Assembly (NCBI RefSeq): GCF_014257025.1
Contig: NZ_JACMSF010000038.1
Coordinates: forward strand, 25,653-89,652
Direction of reading: 5' to 3'
DNA: 64,000 nucleotides
Source: Streptomyces cupreus
Lineage (GTDB): Bacteria > Actinomycetota > Actinomycetes > Streptomycetales > Streptomycetaceae
The position numbers were made by a program, and so were the translations under genes. A model generated the notes under the pieces. It did not search any database. It was not told the origin of the DNA and saw only the letters and a list, made by a program, of their open reading frames with translations. The first letter of the stretch is position 1. Every line of letters starts with the position of its first letter. Positions 1 to 7,961 of this stretch are shown here, one piece after another.

Positions 1-729
1 CCCGCGCAGCAGGACCGGCTGGCCCGGGCGTACGCATTCCAGGTCGGTGTCGGCCGGGTTGGAGGGGGCGAGATGGGTGTGGCCGTACTCGCGGGCGAGG
101 TCGGCGAACTGCTCCTCCACGGCCGTCGGCCGGGCCGGCAGATGGCCCTGGGCCAGGACGACGGAGTCCAGGTGCTCCAAGGCCGTGCCGTCGTCCAGGG
201 TGACCGTCTGGCGTGGTGGATGGCCGGTCGCCAGGGCGGCGGCCTCGTCGTCCAGGGCCACGGCACGGGCCCGGTGCCAGGTGACGGTCACGCAGTCCGG
301 GGCGCCCGCGACGGTGCGGTCGAAGGCCCAGCGCAGATAGTGGCCGTAGAACGCCCGGGTCGGGTAGGTGTCGGGGCCCAGCTCGCGGGCCTCGGCGAGG
401 ACATGGTCGGGGTGATGGCCGGGGATGTCACCGGCGACCAGCGACCGGGCCCAGGCGTGCAGGCTGGGGCCCGGTTCCAGGGGGCCGGTCAGCTCGACGC
501 TGGCGTCGGTGAACACCGAGATCTGTCCGGCCACCGTGTTCATCAGCAGATGCGCGGACTGGCTGGTGCGCCAGACCTGGCCGGCACCGGGCGCGTGCGG
601 GTCGACGACATGGATGCCGACGGTGGTGTCGGGGGCGGCGGCACGGGCGGCGGCGCAGAGCCGCTCGATCACGGAGAGACCCCGCGGTCCCGCGCCGATC
701 ACGCACACGGTGTGCTGTCTGGTGGTCAT
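1..729 (-). CDS. FAD/NAD(P)-binding oxidoreductase, C-terminus beyond the window
   Basis: The 243 visible residues begin with a Rossmann dinucleotide-binding motif (VIGAGPRGLSVIERL, residues about 9-23). This is typical of the NAD_binding_9 flavoprotein family found in many actinobacterial metabolite clusters. A second conserved stretch (VVLAQGHLP, near residue 200) also fits a flavoprotein. The ATG at 729 overlaps the TGA of the phosphopantetheinyl transferase gene (ATGA), so the two are translationally coupled and this gene belongs to the biosynthetic operon. The gene runs off the left edge without a stop. The likely role is oxidative tailoring or N-hydroxylation-type chemistry, but the substrate cannot be read from the sequence. 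Confidence 0.8.
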   Translation of the reverse strand, partial: MTTRQHTVCVIGAGPRGLSVIERLCAAARAAAPDTTVGIHVVDPHAPGAGQVWRTSQSAHLLMNTVAGQISVFTDASVELTGPLEPGPSLHAWARSLVAGDIPGHHPDHVLAEARELGPDTYPTRAFYGHYLRWAFDRTVAGAPDCVTVTWHRARAVALDDEAAALATGHPPRQTVTLDDGTALEHLDSVVLAQGHLPARPTAVEEQFADLAREYGHTHLAPSNPADTDLECVRPGQPVLLRG

Positions 730-1508
730 GTCTGCTGTCCGTCCTGCTGAATACGGAACTCGGTACGGGAAGTGGGGGAGCCGGGCGGCCACGGCAGGGC
801 GACCGCCGCGATCATGCGGCTGCCGACCACGGCGCAGCGGCCGGTGGTGCCGGGCGCGGGACCGCGTACGACACGCAGCCGCACCGGCACGCCCGGGTCC
901 TGGCCGGCCGGCGGCTCCTCCCACTCCAGGTCCACGGACTGGAAGGAGACGCCGTCCTGGGTGTCGGGCGGCAGCGCCTTGTAGAGGGCCTCCTTGACGC
1001 AGAACAGCCGGAGCACGGCACGGGCCGGGTCGGGGCAGTCGCGCAGCCGGTCGCGCTCCTCGGGCGTGCACACGTAGTGCACGGCGGAGAGCAACTCCTC
1101 GCCCGTCTCCAGGGGTTCGATGTCGATGCCGAGCCCGACGCCGTGGTCGGGTCCGGTCACGCACAGGGCGACCCGGTTGGTGTGACTCAGCGAGCCGGCC
1201 ACGCCGTACGGCCAGCTCGGCGCCCCTCGGGCGTCGGCGCTCAGCCATCGGGGCATGCCGGTCAGGGCGGCCGTGGCACGGGCCGCGGCCAGGCGTCCCG
1301 CGGTGAAGGTCTCGCGGCGCAGCGGCGCGGTGAAGCCGCGCAGCAACTCCCGGACCGGCGCGGGCAGTTGGGCGAAGTCCAGCTCGCCGGTGTGCGCCTG
1401 CGCCGCGATCACGGGCGGCTCGAACAGGGCCGCTACGGCGGCCAGGTCGACGGGCTCGGGGTCACCGCTCGCCGACGCCGACACCGGGGCCGGGAGCAGG
1501 GCGCTCAC
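726..1508 (-). CDS. 4'-phosphopantetheinyl transferase (Sfp/EntD type)
   Basis: This 260-residue protein should transfer the phosphopantetheine arm of CoA to carrier-protein serines, here most simply to the two free-standing carriers encoded at 7599 and 12847. The family signatures are visible: a Mg-binding GIDIEPLE near residue 140 and FCVKEALYKALPP near residue 185 (the W/F-x-x-K-E-A motif). A GTG start at 1508 overlaps the TGA of the anthranilate synthase gene (GTGA), and its own TGA overlaps the ATG of the next flavoprotein, so it sits in the middle of a tightly coupled operon. Length and motifs are normal for the family. Partner carriers are inferred from context. Confidence 0.93.
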   Translation of the reverse strand: MSALLPAPVSASASGDPEPVDLAAVAALFEPPVIAAQAHTGELDFAQLPAPVRELLRGFTAPLRRETFTAGRLAAARATAALTGMPRWLSADARGAPSWPYGVAGSLSHTNRVALCVTGPDHGVGLGIDIEPLETGEELLSAVHYVCTPEERDRLRDCPDPARAVLRLFCVKEALYKALPPDTQDGVSFQSVDLEWEEPPAGQDPGVPVRLRVVRGPAPGTTGRCAVVGSRMIAAVALPWPPGSPTSRTEFRIQQDGQQT

Positions 1509-3718
1509 CGCAGGGCTCCTATCGGGGTACGGGTGAGCCGCGCCACCGCGTTGTGCACCACGAGCCGGCCGGTACGCCCGGCGGTGGTCATGATCGACTC
1601 GGGGTGGAACTGGACCGCGGCGAACCGGCGCTCGGGCGCCTCCACGGCCATCGCGACCCGCCCGTCCTCGGTGGCCGCCGTGACCCGCAGGGAGTCGGGC
1701 AGCTGGGCCGGGTCGGCGTAGAGGGAGTGGTAGCGGCCGACGGTGAAGCTCTTGGGCAGTCCGTCGAGGAGCATCGAGTCGGCCTCGGTGCGCCTGACCC
1801 GGGACGGCTTGCCGTGCACCGGCTCGGGCAGCACGCCGAGGGTGCCGCCGAGGTACTCGACGATGCCCTGCAGGCCCAGGCAGACCCCGAACACCGGGAT
1901 GCCGAGCCGCTCGGCCTCGGCGAGCGTGGCGGCGGTGCCGAAGTCGGACGGGGTGCCCGGTCCCGGCGAGAGCACCACCAGGTCGGGCCGCTGCTCGGCG
2001 AGCAGCGGGAGGTGGCCGCCGCTGCGGTAGGTGCCGACCTCGGCGCCGGTCTCGCGCAGATAGCCCGCGAGGCAGTGCACGAAGGAGTCGCGGTGGTCGA
2101 CCAGCAGGATCCGCCGCCCCGCGCCGGGCCCCTCCTCGACGCCGAGCCGGGCAGGCCGTAGGGGCGTGGCGGGCTCGTCCAGGACGCCGAGCAGGGCCTT
2201 CGCCTTCAGCTCGGTCTCCAGTTCCTCGTCCTCGGGGGTGGAGTCGTGCAGCAGGGTCGCGCCGGCGCGGACCGTGGCCACGCCGTCGTGCAGATGGATG
2301 GTGCGCAGGGTCAGCACGGTGTCCAGGCCGCCGTCGAACCCGATCCGGCCCACCGCTCCCCCGTACCAGCGGCGCGGGGAGCGCTCGTGCCGTTCGATGA
2401 ACTCGATGGCGGACAGCTTGGGTGCCCCGGTGACGGTGACCGCCCACAGGTGGGCGAGGAAGGCGTCCAGGGCGTCCCGGTCGGGCCTGAGCACCCCTTC
2501 GACCCGGTCGACGGTGTGGATGAGGGTGGAGTACATCTCGATGCGGCGGCGGGCGGTGACCTGGACGGTGCCGGGCAGGCAGACCCGGGACTTGTCGTTG
2601 CGGTCGACGTCCGTGCACATCGTCAGCTCGTGCTCGTCCTTGGACGAGTTGAGCAGGGTACGGATGCGGTCGGCGTCCTCCAGCGCGTCCCGACCGCGGG
2701 CGATGGTGCCGCTGATCGGGGAGGTCTCGACGAGGGCGCCGGACGCGCCGCGCGGGGTGACCCTTACGAACATCTCCGGCGAGGCGCCGACCAGGTACTC
2801 GTCCTGGGCGAGGTTCATCAGCAGGCTGTGCGGGGCGGGGTTGCGCTCGCGCAGGGTGCGGAACAGCCGGGACGGCGGGCGCTCGACGACCCGGTGGAAG
2901 GACTGGCTCGGCACGACCTCGAAGAGGTCGCCGGAGCGGAACAGCGGGCGGGCCCGCTCGACGACGCGGGCGTACTCGCCGGGCGCGTGGTCCCTTTCGG
3001 GGGCCTGCGCGGCGGGCACGAAGGGGCGGGCCGGGGTGGCCCGGTCCAGGCCGTCGGTGCGGGAGGCGCCGACGCGGAAGTCGTAGTCGTGCCGGACCGC
3101 TTCATCGGCCTTGAGATCGAGTTCGTAGATGGTGTCGGGCAGGTGCAGCACCATGTCGCGGTCGCCGGGGGCGCGGTGCTGGCCGAGCGTCACCGGATCG
3201 ACCTGGAAGATCAGGTCGTAGCCGAAGGCGCCGTAGAGGCCGAGCAGCGCGTCGTCGGGGAGGGCGAGGCCCTCGACGACGGACCGGATGGCGGCGAAGA
3301 CGCCGACCTGGCGGGTGCGGTCCTCCTCCGCGAAGGTGCCGTCGGGGACGCCGCCGCGCACACGCAGGGTGTCACCGTCGGCCTCGGCGCGACCGCCGGG
3401 TCCGATCGCGCGGGAGAACAGCGCCAGCAGGGCGGGGAGCAGGACGCGGCCGCGCTCGTTGAGCGCGGTGGCCCGTATCTCCTGGCCGGTAGCCGTGATC
3501 TCCACCGGCGGGTCGGAGTAACCGATGATCCGGTCGGGACCGCGGAACAGAAGCATGCCGCGGCGCTCGTCGAGGGTGTCCTCAAGGTCGGTGCGGAGGA
3601 CGGCGGCGGAGCCGAGGAGCTCGGTGGTGCGGACGACCTCGACTCCGACGGGTGTCGTCCACCGCCCGGACGTGGCTGCCCGGCCGGTGCGCGGCCGGGA
3701 GGTTTCCAGCAGGGGCAT
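1505..3718 (-). CDS. Anthranilate synthase, TrpE-TrpG fusion
   Basis: This 737-residue fusion converts chorismate and glutamine to anthranilate. The chorismate-binding half covers about residues 1-510, with PISGTIARG, a DRNDKSRVCLPG segment and TGAPKLSAIEFIERHE. The glutamine amidotransferase half (about 540-730) has its nucleophile in GVCLGLQG and the His/Glu pair in FHPESI. The start at 3718 is chosen because AAAGGA precedes it and codons further upstream look non-coding. PhzE-type aminodeoxyisochorismate synthases share this layout, but the length and PISGT motif favour anthranilate synthase. The N-terminal segment where stand-alone fused enzymes usually carry an aromatic EYPGRY-like motif looks shortened, which may affect feedback control (inference). 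The gene lies directly downstream of the 34-bp repeat array and is coupled to the PPTase gene by GTGA. Confidence 0.9.
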   Translation of the reverse strand: MPLLETSRPRTGRAATSGRWTTPVGVEVVRTTELLGSAAVLRTDLEDTLDERRGMLLFRGPDRIIGYSDPPVEITATGQEIRATALNERGRVLLPALLALFSRAIGPGGRAEADGDTLRVRGGVPDGTFAEEDRTRQVGVFAAIRSVVEGLALPDDALLGLYGAFGYDLIFQVDPVTLGQHRAPGDRDMVLHLPDTIYELDLKADEAVRHDYDFRVGASRTDGLDRATPARPFVPAAQAPERDHAPGEYARVVERARPLFRSGDLFEVVPSQSFHRVVERPPSRLFRTLRERNPAPHSLLMNLAQDEYLVGASPEMFVRVTPRGASGALVETSPISGTIARGRDALEDADRIRTLLNSSKDEHELTMCTDVDRNDKSRVCLPGTVQVTARRRIEMYSTLIHTVDRVEGVLRPDRDALDAFLAHLWAVTVTGAPKLSAIEFIERHERSPRRWYGGAVGRIGFDGGLDTVLTLRTIHLHDGVATVRAGATLLHDSTPEDEELETELKAKALLGVLDEPATPLRPARLGVEEGPGAGRRILLVDHRDSFVHCLAGYLRETGAEVGTYRSGGHLPLLAEQRPDLVVLSPGPGTPSDFGTAATLAEAERLGIPVFGVCLGLQGIVEYLGGTLGVLPEPVHGKPSRVRRTEADSMLLDGLPKSFTVGRYHSLYADPAQLPDSLRVTAATEDGRVAMAVEAPERRFAAVQFHPESIMTTAGRTGRLVVHNAVARLTRTPIGALR

Positions 3719-3922
3719 CCCCCAAATTCCTTTCTCGAACCCGGTGGTGTCCCGGGGCTGAAAAGCGGCGGGCCCGCGCCCGGAGCAGGCCGGGGTACGG
3801 GGTTGTCGTGGCCGGGGACGAAGCCCTGGCCGGGGCCGGGGGCACGGATGGTGACCCGGGACTGGAAGGCTGTCGGCCCGCACACCCTCGCCCCAGGGCA
3901 AGGGGCAGCGTGCGGGGCGCGT

Positions 3923-4455
3923 GGTCTGGGGCCGGTGGCCCTTATGGCGAGCGCGTGGTCTGGGCCCGGTGGCCTGGGCGTGGGTGTCTGGTCAGGGGCC
4001 GGTGGCGCATGCAGTGGGTATCTGGTCAGGGGCCGGTGGCCCATGCAGTGGGCGCGTGGTCAGGGGCCGGTGGCCCATGAGGCGGGCGCGTGGTCAAGGG
4101 CCGGTGGCCTGTGCCGTGGATGTCTGGTCAGGGGCCGGTGGCCGATGCAGTGGGTGTCTGGTCAGAGGCCGGTGGCCCATGCAGTGGGCGCGTGGTCAAG
4201 GGCCGGTGGCCTGTGCGGTGGATGTCTGGTCAGGGGCCGGTGGCCATGAGGCGGGCGCGCGGTCAGGGGCCGGTGGCACTTATTGGTGGGCACGTGGTCA
4301 GGGGCCGGTAGCCCAAGAGGTGCGCGTCTGGCCAAGGGCCGGTGGCCCAAGAGGCGGGCGTCTGGTCCAGGGCCGGTGGCCTGTGCGGCGGGCGCGGGTC
4401 GAGGGACGGTGGCCTGTGCGGTGGGTGGCTGGTCAGGGCTCCGTGGTCCATACGG
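3923..4455. repeat. 34-bp degenerate tandem repeat array, about 15 units plus a partial one
   Basis: Units start at 3923, 3957, 3990, 4024, 4058, 4092, 4126, 4160, 4194, 4228, 4261, 4296, 4330, 4364 and 4397. Most are 34 bp; single units are 33 or 35 bp. A decayed sixteenth unit starts at 4431 and a tail resembling part of a unit precedes 3923. Each unit has the core GGGCCGGTGGCC; units that add a final C give a small dyad with 5-bp arms around GGT. The variable half alternates between forms like CATGCAGTGGGCGCG and CTGTGCGGTGGATGT, so there is higher-order alternation. The stop codon of the monooxygenase gene (4433-4435) lies inside the last degenerate unit. Units are contiguous, without spacers. 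The rest of the 3719-4432 gap holds no gene. Confidence 0.95.
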
Positions 4456-6046
4456 TGTCGGCGCGGCCTGAGCGGGCATGGGTCCAGCCCTGGCTCAGTT
4501 CGTTCGGACGGCACACGTAGGCAGTGCGCATCCCGGCCGCCGTCAGTCGTTCGGCGAGCGCCGAGCGGGCGGTGCGGTCGGCGGCGGGGAGCCGGGGGCC
4601 GGGGGCTACGGCCACCACATCGAGCGGTACGGCGGTGGCGAGCGCGACGACCGAGTCGACGACCCGGGCCACGGGCTCCTCGGCCGGCGCCGGTGCCTGG
4701 ATCAGCAACCCGAGTACGGCGTTCGGCAGTTCGGCCCGCAGTCCCTTCAGCCGCTCCTCGGCCTGCTCGTCGGCGGCGACCAGCAGGGGGCCGTCGTGGC
4801 CGGCCGGTGCCTGCGCCCCGGGTGCCAGGAGCAGCGCGTCGCCCGGAACCGCGGAACCGTCGGACGACACCAGCGCGGGTACCGGACCCTCCGGCAGTGC
4901 CGTCACCCCGTCACCGATCTTCGCGAGTTGGGGATCGAGCCGCAGCAGCACATCCGCGGCGGACTGACCGGTGCGGGTGAGCAGCCGCAGCATCAGCGTG
5001 GCCGGGTCAAGAGCGCGGTGCTCCTCCGGGTGCGACCACATCCGCAGGCTCGCCCAGGCCGCCTGCTGCACGGACTCCACGATCGGCCGGCGGGTCGCCT
5101 CGTACGCGGCGAGCGTCGCGTCGAGGTCGTCGCCCTCCCCGTGCTCGGAGAGCCGGCGGGCCAGCTCCACCGCGTCCTCCAGGGCCAGGGTGGTGCCCGA
5201 GCCGACGGAGAAGTGCGCGGTGTGCACGGCGTCGCCGAGGCCCACCAGGCGGCCGCTGGACCAGCGGGAGCTGGTGATGTGCGGGAAGGTCAGCCAGCGA
5301 GAGCCGTTGCCGAGCAGCTTCGCCCCGCGCAGGTGCTCGGCGAACACCTCGGCGCAGAACTCCATGGCCTGCTCGTCGTTCCAGCCGGGCGGCTTGGTGG
5401 CGCCCTCGGTGAAACCGGCCCGCTGCCAGGCCTGTTCGCCCAGCTCGACCAGGAACGTCGACCGGTCCGGACCGTAGGGATACACATGGGCGCCGACCGG
5501 TCCGTACTCACTGTCGGCGAAGAGGAACGTCATCGCGCCGAAGGCACGGTCCACGCCGAACCAGGCGTACCGGCCGCGTCCGGGGACGACCTCGGCCCCG
5601 AACTCCCCGGCGAAAGAAGTCCTCGTGCGGCTGCCGGAGCCGTCGGCGGCGACCACGACGTCGTAGCGCCCGAGCAGTTCGGCGGCGTCGGCCTCCGTGT
5701 TGAAGTACAGGCGGGCGCCCGCGTCTTCGGCCAGTTCGTTCAGTGCGGTGAGCAGGGTGCGGCGCTCGACCGCGGCGAAGCCGTGACCGGAGGAACGGAT
5801 CTCCTCGCCGTCCCGGCGCACCTCCACGTCGTCCCAGCGGGCGCCGCGGTCCAGCAGGGCGGCGACCACATCGGGGGCGGCGCGGCGCAGCCGGGCCAGG
5901 CTGAAGCGGGAGAAGACCACGCCGAAGCCGTAGGTGGCACCGGCCGGGCTGCGTTCGTAGACGTCGACCTCGTGGCCGCCGAGGCGGCGCAGCAGCAGGG
6001 CCAGCATGAGCCCGCCGGGGCCCGCGCCTATGCAGGCGACTCGCAT
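4433..6046 (-). CDS. FAD-dependent monooxygenase, salicylyl/anthraniloyl-thioester hydroxylase type
   Basis: This 537-residue flavoprotein monooxygenase opens with the FAD motif CIGAGPGGLMLALLLRRLGG. It has GFGVVFS near residue 45, a loop characteristic of salicylyl-CoA 5-hydroxylase and anthraniloyl-CoA monooxygenases, and the second FAD motif GLGDAVHTAHFSVGSGT near residue 275. Family enzymes hydroxylate the ring of an aromatic acid held as a thioester, so an anthraniloyl-S-carrier or -CoA substrate fits the neighbouring genes. About 150 extra C-terminal residues follow the catalytic part and resemble the trailing domain of phenol-hydroxylase-like enzymes. ATG at 6046 is preferred (GGGAG about 10 bases upstream); GTG at 6055 overlapping the ligase stop is an alternative. 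The exact hydroxylation position is unknown. Confidence 0.85.
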   Translation of the reverse strand: MRVACIGAGPGGLMLALLLRRLGGHEVDVYERSPAGATYGFGVVFSRFSLARLRRAAPDVVAALLDRGARWDDVEVRRDGEEIRSSGHGFAAVERRTLLTALNELAEDAGARLYFNTEADAAELLGRYDVVVAADGSGSRTRTSFAGEFGAEVVPGRGRYAWFGVDRAFGAMTFLFADSEYGPVGAHVYPYGPDRSTFLVELGEQAWQRAGFTEGATKPPGWNDEQAMEFCAEVFAEHLRGAKLLGNGSRWLTFPHITSSRWSSGRLVGLGDAVHTAHFSVGSGTTLALEDAVELARRLSEHGEGDDLDATLAAYEATRRPIVESVQQAAWASLRMWSHPEEHRALDPATLMLRLLTRTGQSAADVLLRLDPQLAKIGDGVTALPEGPVPALVSSDGSAVPGDALLLAPGAQAPAGHDGPLLVAADEQAEERLKGLRAELPNAVLGLLIQAPAPAEEPVARVVDSVVALATAVPLDVVAVAPGPRLPAADRTARSALAERLTAAGMRTAYVCRPNELSQGWTHARSGRADTVWTTEP

Positions 6047-6051
6047 GCCGC

Positions 6052-7599
6052 TCACGCTCCCCGGTCCACGGGCGGCACCGGGGCGGCGCCCGGCATGCCG
6101 TCGGCGAAACGCTCCCGCAGCTTGCGGCGCAGGATCTTTCCGGCCGCGCTGCGCGGGATCTCGGACACGAACTCGATGCGCACCGGCCGCTTGTAGCTGG
6201 CCAGTTCGCTGGCGCAGGCCTTCAACAGCCCGGCCGCGGAGACCTCTTCGCCTTCGGCGACGACGAACGCCACCGGGACCTCGCCCCATTCCTCCGAGGG
6301 CGCGCCCACGACGGCCGCGTCGGCGACGCCGCGCTGGGCGCCGAGGACCCGCTCGATCTCGGCGGGGTAGACGTTCTGCCCACCGCGGATGAGGACGTCG
6401 TTGATCCGGTCGACCAGGTAGAGGTAGCCGTCGGCGTCGGAGTAGCCGAGGTCACCGGTGCGCAGCCAGCCGTCGCGCAGGGTGGACTCGGTGGCCGTGG
6501 GGTTGCGCCAGTAGCCGCGCATCAGACCGTCGCCGCGGACGCAGACCTCGCCGATCTCGCCGGGCGGCAGCGCCTTGCCCTCCTTGTCCTGCACCTCGAT
6601 GTGGCAGCCGGGCAGCATCCGGCCCGCCGAGCGCAGCCGCAGTTCCCGGGTCGCGGCGTCCGCGCCGTGATCCTCGGCCCCGCCGAAGACGACGGTGGCG
6701 ATCGGGCCGCCGCCCTCGGTGATGCCGTAGATCCCGCGGAACGGGCAGGGGAAGCGCTCCAGGGACTCGCGCAGCAGCTCCTCCGGCATGGGGGCGCCGC
6801 CGAACATGACGTCGACGAGGGTGGACAGGTCGGTGGAGTCGAAGGCCTTGGTGCGCATCGCGAAGCGGACCATGGACGGCACCAGGAAGGCGCGGGTCGC
6901 GCCGCGCTGCTCGGCCTCGGCGAGGAAACGCTGCGGGGCGAACTCCCGCTGAAGGACCAGGGTTCCGCTGGCCGCGAGCAGGGCCAGGCCGATCACCATC
7001 GATCCGTGGAACAGCGGACACGGGTTGAGCATGACGTCGTCGGCGGTGAACCGGGCCTCGGCGGCGAGAGCCGTGTAGCAGGCCGACACCGAGCGGTGGG
7101 TGACGGCGACGCCCTTGGCCCGGCCGGTGGTGGCCGAGGTGTGCAGGATCGCGAACAGGTCGTCCATGTGGGGCAGCGACAGCGCCCGGGGCGGGGTGGC
7201 GAGCAGCTCCTCGTAGGCGGGGCTGTCCAGGGCGAGGCGCCAGCTGTCGCCGAACGCGTCACCGAGCCGGTCCAGGACGCCCTGCTCGGCGATCACGCCG
7301 CGCGGGGCGGAGTTGGAGACGACGTGCTCGACCTCAGGGGCCGGGAAGGAGTGGTTGACGGGGCAGACGATCGCCCCGGCCTTGCCGGCCGCGATGTACA
7401 GCTCCAGCACCTCGACCCGGTTGGGCGAGCTGACGACGAGACGCTCACCGGGGCCGACCCCGCGGTCGATCAGCGCGGCGGCCAACGCGTCGGTACGTTC
7501 GTCGAGTTCACGCCAGGTGAGCGAGAGCCGCTCGTCGGCGAGGGCGAGTGCGTCGGGGCGCTGTCCGGCGTGCCGCCGGACGAAGTGGGCCATCCACAT
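6052..7599 (-). CDS. Adenylate-forming acyl/aryl ligase 1 (acyl-CoA synthetase family)
   Basis: This 515-residue ANL-superfamily enzyme activates a carboxylic acid as its adenylate and loads a thiol. Visible motifs are the A3 loop HTSATTGRAKGVA (about residue 155), the A5 region GIYGITEGGGP, the A7 region DGWLRTGDLGYSDADGYLYLVDR and the A10 lysine in PRSAAGKILRRKL. Its ATG at 7599 shares a base with the TGA of the carrier-protein gene (TGATG), so ligase and carrier are made together. I infer that it loads anthranilate or a close relative onto the 7599 carrier, giving the thioester substrate of the adjacent monooxygenase. CoA could be the acceptor instead. An in-frame ATG two codons downstream is an alternative start. 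Confidence 0.88.
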   Translation of the reverse strand: MWMAHFVRRHAGQRPDALALADERLSLTWRELDERTDALAAALIDRGVGPGERLVVSSPNRVEVLELYIAAGKAGAIVCPVNHSFPAPEVEHVVSNSAPRGVIAEQGVLDRLGDAFGDSWRLALDSPAYEELLATPPRALSLPHMDDLFAILHTSATTGRAKGVAVTHRSVSACYTALAAEARFTADDVMLNPCPLFHGSMVIGLALLAASGTLVLQREFAPQRFLAEAEQRGATRAFLVPSMVRFAMRTKAFDSTDLSTLVDVMFGGAPMPEELLRESLERFPCPFRGIYGITEGGGPIATVVFGGAEDHGADAATRELRLRSAGRMLPGCHIEVQDKEGKALPPGEIGEVCVRGDGLMRGYWRNPTATESTLRDGWLRTGDLGYSDADGYLYLVDRINDVLIRGGQNVYPAEIERVLGAQRGVADAAVVGAPSEEWGEVPVAFVVAEGEEVSAAGLLKACASELASYKRPVRIEFVSEIPRSAAGKILRRKLRERFADGMPGAAPVPPVDRGA

Positions 7600-7856
7600 C
7601 AGCGGGCCTCGCTCACGGAGGCGGAGCGCGCGGTCAGCACCTGGTCGATGCCGGCGACGGTGTGCAGCGCGGTCAGTTCGTCGTCGTCGAGCGGGCTGCC
7701 GGTCTGCTCCTCGATGGCGAGGGCGAGCCGGATCAGGTCGCCGGAGTTGAGCCCTGCCGTCGTCAGATCGTCGTCGCGGCCGATGCCGTCGAGGAGTTCG
7801 GGCAGATCGACGAACTCCAGCAGGAGCGCGTGGCCCGGGGTGAGCTGGTCGGACAT
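7599..7856 (-). CDS. Free-standing acyl carrier protein 1
   Basis: This 85-residue carrier protein has a helical, acidic profile and the pantetheine-attachment serine as S38 in GLNSGDLIRLALAIEEQTG. The usual motif is D-S-L/M; here the serine is followed by Gly-Asp-Leu, an atypical form, but the surrounding hydrophobic spacing matches the PP-binding fold. It is translationally coupled to ligase 1, the likely loading enzyme, and should be activated by the PPTase at 726-1508. A GAGGGGAA ribosome-binding site precedes ATG 7856. Its substrate (anthraniloyl in my model) is inferred from gene context only. Confidence 0.82.
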   Translation of the reverse strand: MSDQLTPGHALLLEFVDLPELLDGIGRDDDLTTAGLNSGDLIRLALAIEEQTGSPLDDDELTALHTVAGIDQVLTARSASVSEAR

Positions 7857-7961
7857 GGGAGTTCCCCTCGGATACGTGTCTGGGTGGGTGTGGGGGGAGG
7901 GAGGCCCGGCGGGGCCCCGGTGGCCGTGGGGCCCCGCCGGTGGTTCGTTACGCCGCTCGGG

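Noticed and set aside
2246..4249. Long plus-strand reading frames across the anthranilate synthase gene and repeat array
   Set aside because: Antisense shadows produced by high GC; codon bias and domains support the minus-strand genes.
3923..4455. Possible CRISPR array
   Set aside because: Units are contiguous and degenerate, there are no unique spacers between conserved repeats, and no cas genes are present.
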